NCBI GenBank assembly: GCA_051745935.1
Contig: JBNJEM010000590.1
Coordinates: 1-5,044 of the forward strand
DNA length: 5,044 bases
Direction of reading: 5' to 3'
Source: JBNJEM01 sp051745935
GTDB taxonomy: Bacteria; Planctomycetota; Planctomycetia; Pirellulales; Pirellulaceae
A model generated the notes under the pieces. The model saw nothing but the letters and a program-made list of their open reading frames with translations, did no database searches and was not told the origin of the DNA. Below are positions 1 to 5,044 of the stretch, in pieces. A program made the translations under genes and the position numbers. Each line of letters opens with the position of its first letter. The first letter of the stretch is position 1.

Positions 1-10
1 AAACGAATCG

Positions 11-1204
11 ATGGAAGGACTCGGTAATTCACACCCACTGTCGCTGGGCTTCATCGGCGGCTCAATTGACTCGGCGGTCGGCTACACCCATTTGGTTTCC
101 TCCACCATGGATAACCGCTGGTCGGTGGCTGCCGGATGTTTTAGCACCGACCTGGCGACGAATCACCAGACAGCTCGGCGTTACGGGGTCAGTTCAGACC
201 GTGTCTATCCCGGTTGGCAAGAGATGTTGGTTGAGGAGCGGCACAGACTCGATGCCGTTGTCGTTTTGACGCCAACCCCCTCGCACGGTGATATCGTGAA
301 GGCTTGCCTGAAGGCAGGCCATGCCGTGATCTGTGAGAAGGCTCTGGCGGCGAATAGATCCGAGGCCGTAACCATTGCCAGAATACGAGATCGGACCAAC
401 GGCTTCCTGGCAGTGGTCTACAATTATTCCGGATACCCGATGATACGAGAGCTGCGAAGAAGGATTGCCCGGGGCGAGCTGGGTGAAATACTGCATTTTC
501 ATGTCGAAATGCCTCAGGAGGGTTACATCCGTACCCATTCGGATGGAAACAAGCCAAAGCCACAGGCCTGGCGTCTGTTTGATGGATGCATTCCCACGGT
601 GTATCTCGACCTAGGCGTTCACCTTCATCACCTGACCCATTATCTTCTGCGCGAAAGTCCACTTGAAGTTATCGCGGACCAGGAAAGCTTCGGATGGTTT
701 CCGGAAGTGATCGACAACGTTCAATGCCTCTGCCGTTATTCCACGGGCATTCAAGGACACTATTGGTTTGGAAAGTCGGCGATTGGCCATCGAAACGGCC
801 TCGGACTCCGCGTCTATGGCTCCCAAGGCTCGGCGGAATGGTGTCAAGCTCACCCCGAAGACCTCATCCTTTGTCACTCGAATGGACGCAGGGAAATCCT
901 GGATCGAGCATCTACCGTGTCGGTCGCGAACGCCGGCCGGTACAACCGGTTCAAGCCGGGGCACCCGGATGGATTCATCGAGGCCTTTGCGAACCTTTAC
1001 CACGATATCGCAGATTGTCTCCGAGATCATCAGGCGGACAAGCAGTGGTCTTCCGACGAGGTATTCGGCGTTGATTTGGCCATTGAGGGTCTTTCGTTCT
1101 TTGAAGCCATGGTTGATTCAATCCGCACCAGGAGCTGGCAAGGCCTCTCTCGAGAGATTGGTCAAACCTTATGTCGCGACGAACTATATGAAAAACTTCA
1201 TTAG
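11..1204 (+). CDS. Gfo/Idh/MocA family NAD(P)-dependent oxidoreductase
   Basis: Probable cytoplasmic dehydrogenase or reductase acting on a sugar, nucleotide-sugar or cyclitol with NAD(P). The 397-residue product has the family's two-part layout. An N-terminal Rossmann fold opens with a glycine-bearing strand-turn (LGFIGGSIDSAVGYTH, residues 12-27). It continues through DAVVVLTPTPSH (81-92) to CEKALA (108-113), the counterpart of the family's EKP motif with K110 as the conserved lysine and Ala in place of Pro. The C-terminal alpha/beta domain carries DLGVHLHHLTHYL (200-212), matching the G-x-H active-site segment, with H207 where many relatives have Asp. Length is normal to slightly long for the family. 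The ATG at 11 gives a sensible N-terminus, but no Shine-Dalgarno site is visible in the ten preceding bases and the frame stays open to the window edge, so the true start may lie upstream. The next gene starts 26 bases after the stop, suggesting co-transcription. The family call is firm; the substrate is unknown. Confidence 0.88.
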   Translation: MEGLGNSHPLSLGFIGGSIDSAVGYTHLVSSTMDNRWSVAAGCFSTDLATNHQTARRYGVSSDRVYPGWQEMLVEERHRLDAVVVLTPTPSHGDIVKACLKAGHAVICEKALAANRSEAVTIARIRDRTNGFLAVVYNYSGYPMIRELRRRIARGELGEILHFHVEMPQEGYIRTHSDGNKPKPQAWRLFDGCIPTVYLDLGVHLHHLTHYLLRESPLEVIADQESFGWFPEVIDNVQCLCRYSTGIQGHYWFGKSAIGHRNGLGLRVYGSQGSAEWCQAHPEDLILCHSNGRREILDRASTVSVANAGRYNRFKPGHPDGFIEAFANLYHDIADCLRDHQADKQWSSDEVFGVDLAIEGLSFFEAMVDSIRTRSWQGLSREIGQTLCRDELYEKLH

Positions 1205-1230
1205 AGCATCCAGCGGTTCCCAATCACGAT

Positions 1231-2391
1231 ATGGCGTGCTTTATGCCGCGAACTCTTCTAGTTGATACCAACCGCGCTGCCGTACCGATTTATCGCGCTC
1301 TGTGTGGCATGGGCCATGATGTCTGGGTGGTGGGAGGAGTCCCGACAGAGACCTTGGCCAAGCTATCGCGGAATTATGTGCAGCTCGATTATTCCAATGC
1401 CGATCGTCTCAGCGATTTCGTGAAAGCGAGGGGGTTTGATTACTTGGTGCCGGGTTGCACGGACGTATCCTACCGGGTCTGCTCGGAAATAGGCGAAGGC
1501 ATTTTTCCGGAAATCGACAAGCCTGGTAATACACAAGCGATACATTCGAAGACGGAGTTCCGCGGGACTGCCATCGATCTCGGATTATCGGTGCCCCGTG
1601 TTTTGTCGCTGAAGGAAGCCGTGGGTGTCGAGGCCGTCATCGTGAAGCCCGTGGACTCCTTCAGCGGGCGAGGCATAACGGTACTACATGCGCCCGGGAC
1701 CGACCAGCTAGATGCGGCTTTCGAGTTGGCGTGTCGAGCATCAAGGATCGGACAGGCCATCGTCGAGGAGTATGTTTCGGGGCAGTTATTCAGCCATTCC
1801 GCTTTCGTGTGGAACGGGAAGGTGGTGGCTGATTTTGTTGTGCAAGAGGACTGTACGACGAATCCGTTTACAGTCGACACCAGCCGGGTGGCATCGCACT
1901 TCCCCACGGAGATGATCGAATCATTACGAAAGGATGTTTGTCGCCTCGTCTCATCATTGGGGTTGAGCAATGGTTTGATGCATACCCAGTTCATCGCGGA
2001 GGAAGGCTGCTACTGGATCATTGAGGTCGCACGCCGCTGCCCGGGCGACATCTATTCTTTACTCATCGAGTTCTCCACGGGTTACCCCTATGCCGCCAGC
2101 TACGCGGCCCCGTTCATTGGAAAAAGTCCCGTTCCCCGGGGTGAGGACAATATTCAGGAACGAATCATACGGCATACCGTGACATCGGGAAATGCCGTAT
2201 CCCTTTGGGGACTTCGTTTTACAATGCCGGTCCACGTTCGGTTGTTCGTGCCGCTGGCGACATCGGGGGACATGATTGAGCCCAGCCCTTACGGCCGAGT
2301 TGGAATTTTCTTCTTTCGTTCGCCATCGGACGATGAACAGGAACAGCTCTATCGAAGATTAGTCGACCGGGAGCTCTATTCGTTCAGTTAA
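1231..2391 (+). CDS. ATP-grasp domain ligase (carboxylate-amine ligase type)
   Basis: Predicted cytoplasmic ATP-dependent ligase that would activate a carboxylate as an acyl-phosphate and join it to an amine or similar nucleophile. Of 386 residues, about 1-100 form a pre-ATP-grasp alpha/beta domain (RTLLVDTN strand, then VWVVGG). The ATP-grasp core follows: KTEFRG (107-112), the nucleotide-binding lysine and glycine loop VKPVDSFSGRGI (138-149), hinge VEEYVSG (178-184), and the metal-site strands HTQFI (251-255) and IIEVARRCPGD (263-273). Q253 and E265 are spaced 12 residues apart, as in the Gln/Glu metal ligands of carbamoyl-phosphate synthetase, but Ala267 sits where Asn is usual. A C-terminal subdomain of about 90 residues ends with the stop at 2389-2391. 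The start could instead be the in-frame ATG at 1243 (MPRTLL), which fits the first strand better; neither start has a visible Shine-Dalgarno site. It is probably co-transcribed with the preceding oxidoreductase. The substrate cannot be inferred. Confidence 0.87.
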   Translation: MACFMPRTLLVDTNRAAVPIYRALCGMGHDVWVVGGVPTETLAKLSRNYVQLDYSNADRLSDFVKARGFDYLVPGCTDVSYRVCSEIGEGIFPEIDKPGNTQAIHSKTEFRGTAIDLGLSVPRVLSLKEAVGVEAVIVKPVDSFSGRGITVLHAPGTDQLDAAFELACRASRIGQAIVEEYVSGQLFSHSAFVWNGKVVADFVVQEDCTTNPFTVDTSRVASHFPTEMIESLRKDVCRLVSSLGLSNGLMHTQFIAEEGCYWIIEVARRCPGDIYSLLIEFSTGYPYAASYAAPFIGKSPVPRGEDNIQERIIRHTVTSGNAVSLWGLRFTMPVHVRLFVPLATSGDMIEPSPYGRVGIFFFRSPSDDEQEQLYRRLVDRELYSFS

Positions 2392-2490
2392 GAGCAGCAA
2401 GAAGGAAAACGACGGCTTTTTCAGCTTTCCAATTGTGGCGATTGCGCGACGTGATGTAACAGGGATAAGCTAATTTACTTCCGCGTAGCC

Positions 2491-2579
2491 GTTCACGGAT
2501 GCCGCTACACGGCCTGGACACGCAAGGCCCGCATGGATGCCCCGGGCTTGTCCCGTGGTGGTTCACGCTCGCCGCTACA
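2491..2579 (+). repeat. Direct repeat pair, GTTCACGnnnGCCGCTACA
   Basis: Two copies lie exactly 70 bases apart, at 2491-2509 and 2561-2579, identical at 16 of 19 positions; the three differences are the adjacent bases GAT and CTC. The similarity continues with small gaps into GGCC...GACACGC...GGCC in both copies (2511-2529 and 2584-2605). The first copy overlaps the left inverted end of the element and the second lies inside the long hairpin, so the element seems to have grown by internal duplication. Confidence 0.65.
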
Positions 2580-2652
2580 AACCGGCCAGACACGCCACTC
2601 CTGGCCGTCGGTAGCGTGGAATGTAACGTACCACGGGACAAGCCCCTGGCAT
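2537..2652. repeat. Long imperfect inverted repeat (116-nt hairpin)
   Basis: The arms 2537-2559 and 2630-2652 pair at 21 of 23 positions, including 16 uninterrupted pairs (GGGCTTGTCCCGTGGT with its complement). The pairing continues inward: GTT 2561-2563 with AAC 2625-2627, CGCTAC 2573-2578 with GTAGCG 2611-2616, and CGGCCAG 2583-2589 with CTGGCCG 2601-2607, closing on an 11-nt loop at 2590-2600. Several independent stems stacked on one axis are unlikely by chance. As RNA or as a cruciform this would be very stable. No T tract follows either arm, so it is not a classical intrinsic terminator, though it could still affect transcription or RNA stability. Confidence 0.8.
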
Positions 2653-2687
2653 TTACACCTCGAAAAGGCTTTCCTCAATATGTGCAA

Positions 2688-2705
2688 CGGACGTGCGAAC
2701 GTCCG
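2688..2705. repeat. 7-bp perfect hairpin with GCGA tetraloop
   Basis: CGGACGT (2688-2694) and ACGTCCG (2699-2705) pair perfectly around the loop GCGA, which is of the stable GNRA class in RNA. It lies near the right end of the element. It is not followed by a T tract, so a terminator role is not supported. Confidence 0.55.
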
Positions 2706-2725
2706 CGGATATCAGCCTTTTGTGC

Positions 2726-2754
2726 GTGAACGGTTACCATTTTTCCGCTATGAT
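2726..2754 (+). promoter_or_regulatory. Candidate sigma70-type promoter at the right end of the element
   Basis: TATGAT (2749-2754) matches the -10 consensus at 5 of 6 positions. A 17-base spacer separates it from GTGAAC (2726-2731), a weak -35 match (3 of 6) inside the right inverted end of the element. If used, it would transcribe towards the transporter gene with a leader of about 140 bases. The -35 match is poor, so this is tentative. Confidence 0.3.
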
Positions 2755-2778
2755 CAGGTACGAGCGGTCACATATATC

Positions 2779-2807
2779 TTGACATAACCGCGTGCCCCAG
2801 CTAGCAC
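2779..2807 (+). promoter_or_regulatory. Candidate promoter with a perfect TTGACA -35
   Basis: TTGACA (2779-2784) is a perfect -35 hexamer. At 17 bases spacing it meets TAGCAC (2802-2807), which matches the -10 consensus at only 3 of 6 positions. It lies about 100 bases before the transporter start and is an alternative to the promoter candidate just upstream. The -10 overlaps a 5-bp hairpin (2791-2808). Confidence 0.3.
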
Positions 2808-2893
2808 GGGACTCTTGCCGGAATCCTTTTCTCTTGTTACCTTTTGGCCCAAAGTCCCATGCCGCGCAATGCGGGAAGGCACAGATTCGAGCC

Positions 2894-2899
2894 AGGAGA
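2894..2899 (+). promoter_or_regulatory. Ribosome binding site of the transporter gene
   Basis: AGGAGA ends five bases before the ATG at 2905. It decides between three nearby ATGs. The one at 2901 is out of frame and only two bases from the site. The in-frame one at 2869 has no such site. The one at 2905 is correctly spaced. Confidence 0.8.
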
Positions 2900-2904
2900 A
2901 ATGT

Positions 2905-5044
2905 ATGTCGCAGGTCGAACACCACAAGCAAGCTGAGCTGTTCGGGCACCCCACGGGACTTTACACCCTGTTTTTCGCCGAAGTGTGGGAACGATTCTCA
3001 TTCTACGGCATGCGGGCCCTGCTGCTGTTCTACATGATCAAGGGCTTTCTCGGCTTCGCCGATCGCGATGCGAACGCCGTGTATGGCGCTTATACCGCGC
3101 TGGTTTACATGACGCCGTTTTTTGGGGGCATGGTGGCCGACAAATTGATCGGCGCTCGGACCTCCGTGGTCATTGGCGGTCTGCTCATGGCGGCCGGGCA
3201 TTTGCTCATGACCGTCCCCACCGACCTGGGGTTCTTCACGGCCCTCGGGTTGCTGATCTGTGGCAGCGGGCTCTTCAAGCCCAATATTTCCACGATGGTG
3301 GGGTCGCTCTATCCGGCCGGCAGCCCGAAAAGAGATGCCGGGTTCACGATCTTCTACATTGGCATCAACCTGGGCGCCGCCATGGCCCCCCTTCTGTGTG
3401 GCTACATTGGAGAGACCTATGGCTGGCACCGCGGATTTGGGCTCGCCACCATTGGGATGCTGATCGGGCTGGCCGTGTTCGTCGCCCCAACCCTCCTGTC
3501 GCGGCTGCTCATCCTCGCGACCGCGTTGCTCTCCGCGTACGCTCTCGTGTTCTACAACGCCGGCGATGTGTTCACGTTCTGGACCAACGTGGCCGTGGCC
3601 ATTGCCCTGTTGATCTCCGGCGCCGTCGCGGTAACGGCGTTGGCACGAGGTGGATTGCCCAAGGAGGCGGGCCAGACGCCAGCCCCGAACCAGTATTTGG
3701 CGAATGTGGCCAAAGTCCTGATCGGCACGGTCGTTGTCCTGCCAATCGTTGTTCTGCTGGTCTCGGGGTTTGTTCTCATTCCCGGCATCAACGAGATGCA
3801 GCAGCTGATTCCGCAATCCATCGTGCAGCCCCTGGAAACCAGTACCAGCCCGATTGCCAGAGGCGTGGCGGAATTCGTGAGCGAAGCCAGTCGTCCCGCC
3901 GGTTTGGTTCTGATCGTGGCCGGGTTGCTCGCGGCGGTCTATTTGTTTCGAGAAGCATTCCGGATGGACCGCGTTCCCCGGCAGCGCATGTACGTGGTTT
4001 TCATCCTCACCTTCTTCTCGCTGCTGTTCTGGGCCTTCTTCGAACAGTCCGGAAGCTCCGTGAACAACTTCACCGATCGAAACATCGACCGCGTGGTCGA
4101 AACGACCGTCGTCGTCCCGGACGACGTGGGCCGCACCGTGAAATTACGATTAAGAGCCGACCCCGGCGATGATTCCCTGAAAGACTTGGAATTTCTCAGC
4201 CAAGAATTCCTGGGGCACGAGAATGGTCTCCGGGAGGCAATGAACCAGCAGATTGAAGACGCCATGCGGCAGGTGGAAGCGGCCAAGGCGGAAGACAAGC
4301 AAGTCCCGCCGGAAAAGCTGGACGACATGATCAGCAACGTCCTCGCCCAAGAAAAACTGACCATGACCGCGCTGACGTACCTGCGCAAGCATGCCAGAAG
4401 CGAGGACGCATCAGAGGCCGATCAGACGATCCAATGGCAATATACCGAAGAGAACGTCGGCCGGATCGGATTGGGGGGCACCGAAATCCCCGCCTCCGTG
4501 CTTCAATCGGTAAACCCCATCTATATCATGATATTCGGGCTGGTGTTCAGCGCGCTGTGGGCGTTTCTCGGCGCCCGCGGCCTGGAACCCAGCACGCCGG
4601 TGAAATTCTCCTTCGGCCTGATTCAACTGGGACTCGGCTTTGCTTGCCTCTATCTCGGCGCCCAATACAGCGATCCCAACGGCATGGTGGCCGCTTTCTG
4701 GTTGCTGGTCATGTACCTGCTGATGACCACCGGTGAACTCTGCCTCTCGCCAGTCGGACTCTCCATGGTGACCAAATTGTCACCAGGGCGTCTGGTGAGC
4801 ACCGTGATGGGGGCCTGGTTCCTGGCCACCGCCTTCTCGCAGTTCCTGGCCGCCATCATCGCCCAGTTCGCCGCTGTTAACGAAGTCGGCGAAAAACTGG
4901 TTCCCATTCCCCTCGAAACCGTGCATATTTACGGGCGAGTCTACGGCATGATCGCCCTAACGGCCATCGGCTCCGGCCTCTTGTGCCTCGCCCTCGCCCC
5001 GTTACTCAAAAAGTGGATGCACCTGGAGGAAATCCCCAGCCAGT
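2905..5044 (+). CDS. Proton-dependent oligopeptide transporter (POT/PTR2 family), 3' truncated by window
   Basis: Inner-membrane proton symporter for di- and tripeptides of the major facilitator superfamily. The frame is open from 2905 to the window end (713 residues, no stop reached). Signature motifs are complete: E26-x-x-E29-R30-F and YGMR37 in TM1; GSGLFKPN (120-127, K125) in TM4; FYIGINLG (150-157) in TM5; FWAFFEQSGSS (375-385, E380) in TM7; GELCLSPVGLSMVTKLSP (610-627, E611) in TM10. The proton- and peptide-coupling residues known in the family are therefore present. At over 713 residues it is longer than the usual 450-600. About 130 charged residues (about 395-526) lie between TM7 and TM8, and the TM6-TM7 region (196-361) holds about four hydrophobic segments instead of the usual two. 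The protein probably ends shortly after the window, since the twelfth core helix (about 679-700) has been passed. It has its own ribosome binding site and probably its own promoter. Confidence 0.95.
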   Translation, partial: MSQVEHHKQAELFGHPTGLYTLFFAEVWERFSFYGMRALLLFYMIKGFLGFADRDANAVYGAYTALVYMTPFFGGMVADKLIGARTSVVIGGLLMAAGHLLMTVPTDLGFFTALGLLICGSGLFKPNISTMVGSLYPAGSPKRDAGFTIFYIGINLGAAMAPLLCGYIGETYGWHRGFGLATIGMLIGLAVFVAPTLLSRLLILATALLSAYALVFYNAGDVFTFWTNVAVAIALLISGAVAVTALARGGLPKEAGQTPAPNQYLANVAKVLIGTVVVLPIVVLLVSGFVLIPGINEMQQLIPQSIVQPLETSTSPIARGVAEFVSEASRPAGLVLIVAGLLAAVYLFREAFRMDRVPRQRMYVVFILTFFSLLFWAFFEQSGSSVNNFTDRNIDRVVETTVVVPDDVGRTVKLRLRADPGDDSLKDLEFLSQEFLGHENGLREAMNQQIEDAMRQVEAAKAEDKQVPPEKLDDMISNVLAQEKLTMTALTYLRKHARSEDASEADQTIQWQYTEENVGRIGLGGTEIPASVLQSVNPIYIMIFGLVFSALWAFLGARGLEPSTPVKFSFGLIQLGLGFACLYLGAQYSDPNGMVAAFWLLVMYLLMTTGELCLSPVGLSMVTKLSPGRLVSTVMGAWFLATAFSQFLAAIIAQFAAVNEVGEKLVPIPLETVHIYGRVYGMIALTAIGSGLLCLALAPLLKKWMHLEEIPSQ

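Larger units (their letters stand above)
2485..2737. repeat. Candidate MITE-like element with 13-bp inverted ends
   Basis: The left end GTAGCCGTTCACG (2485-2497) matches the reverse complement of the right end CGTGAACGGTTAC (2725-2737) at 12 of 13 positions. Between them lie a long hairpin, an internal copy of the left end and a small stable hairpin, and no coding potential. Just outside both ends is a similar stretch, ATTTACTTCCGCG at 2473-2485 and ATTTTTCCGC at 2739-2748. This could be a degraded target-site duplication, although the spacing to the two ends is unequal. The size of about 253 bp, the inverted ends, the internal secondary structure and the lack of genes fit a nonautonomous transposable element. 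A single copy in the window cannot prove mobility, and a structured regulatory region is the main alternative. Confidence 0.45.
2392..2904. other. Intergenic region of 513 bases without a supported gene
   Basis: No reading frame here looks like a protein. The short open frames on both strands overlap one another, lack ribosome binding sites and run through the inverted repeats. The first 90 bases after the ligase stop contain no strong terminator: only a weak GGAAA/TTTCC pairing at 2404-2430, with no T tract after it. The middle (about 2480-2737) is occupied by the symmetrical element described separately. The last 160 bases hold candidate promoters and the transporter leader. In the leader, a 5-bp hairpin (CGTGC 2791-2795 with GCACG 2804-2808) and a GGGACT/AGTCCC pair (2808-2813 and 2853-2858) are visible but too short to interpret. 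Confidence 0.8.

Noticed and set aside
189..1030. Several open frames on the - strand (157, 114 and 139 codons)
   Set aside because: Antisense to the oxidoreductase, mutually overlapping, and without recognisable protein features.
1470..1994. Open frame of 174 codons on the - strand
   Set aside because: Antisense to the ATP-grasp core. The product has low-complexity Ser/Thr/Pro composition and no domain.
2404..2430. Possible terminator after the ligase gene
   Set aside because: Only a 5-bp A/T-rich stem with a 17-base loop and no T tract after it; too weak to call.
2485..2737. CRISPR array or tRNA/rRNA gene in the repeat-rich intergenic region
   Set aside because: There are only two copies of a degenerate direct repeat, no regular spacers, and no cloverleaf or conserved rRNA segment.
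2384..2787. Short open frames on both strands in the intergenic region (60-85 codons)
   Set aside because: They run through the inverted repeats, so both strands give similar Arg/Pro/Gly-rich peptides (for example with SRG and PRDKP stretches). No ribosome binding sites were seen.
2869..2904. Upstream in-frame start for the transporter at 2869
   Set aside because: It has no ribosome binding site, while AGGAGA is correctly placed for the ATG at 2905. The added 12 residues (MREGTDSSQEKC) are not typical of the family.
2998..3816. Open frame of 272 codons on the - strand
   Set aside because: Antisense to the transporter, rich in Gln, Glu, Gly and Arg as expected from complementing a GC-rich membrane-protein gene. 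It has no recognisable motif.
2985..4172. Long open frame on the + strand, 395 codons
   Set aside because: It lies one frame off the peptide transporter. Its product is full of Arg, His and Gly with no domain, while the overlapping frame carries every POT signature motif.

Overview
This window holds two complete or near-complete genes, a 513-base intergenic region with unusual symmetry, and one large gene cut by the right edge. All three genes are on the + strand. Gene density, a clear Shine-Dalgarno site before the third gene and the protein families point to a bacterium of moderately high GC. The third gene looks like the large peptide transporters of Gram-negative-type groups such as Planctomycetes or Nitrospirae, but the lineage cannot be fixed from this window.

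Left region (1-2391): a Gfo/Idh/MocA-type NAD(P)-dependent oxidoreductase is followed after 26 bases by an ATP-grasp ligase, probably as one transcription unit. The pair suggests small-molecule or surface-glycan modification: oxidation or reduction of a (nucleotide-)sugar, and ATP-driven joining of a carboxylate to an amine. This is inference from families and spacing; neither substrate can be read from the sequence.

Middle region (2392-2904): no convincing gene. It contains a candidate element of about 253 bp (2485-2737) with 13-bp inverted ends (12/13 matching). Inside is a long imperfect hairpin (2537-2652, outer arms 21/23 matching), an internal copy of the left end 70 bp downstream, and a 7-bp hairpin with a GCGA tetraloop. 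This looks like a MITE-like or structured intergenic repeat. Two candidate promoters and a leader of about 100 bases lie between it and the next gene.

Right region (2905-5044, continuing beyond the window): a proton-coupled oligopeptide transporter (POT/PTR2 family) of at least 713 residues. It carries the family signature motifs, plus an insert of about 130 residues between TM7 and TM8 and apparently extra hydrophobic segments between TM6 and TM7. It is separated from the left pair by the intergenic element and appears GC-richer, so it is probably an independent unit.

No complete new multi-gene system is visible. The points most worth a second look are the intergenic element, the oxidoreductase/ATP-grasp pair, and the enlarged transporter.
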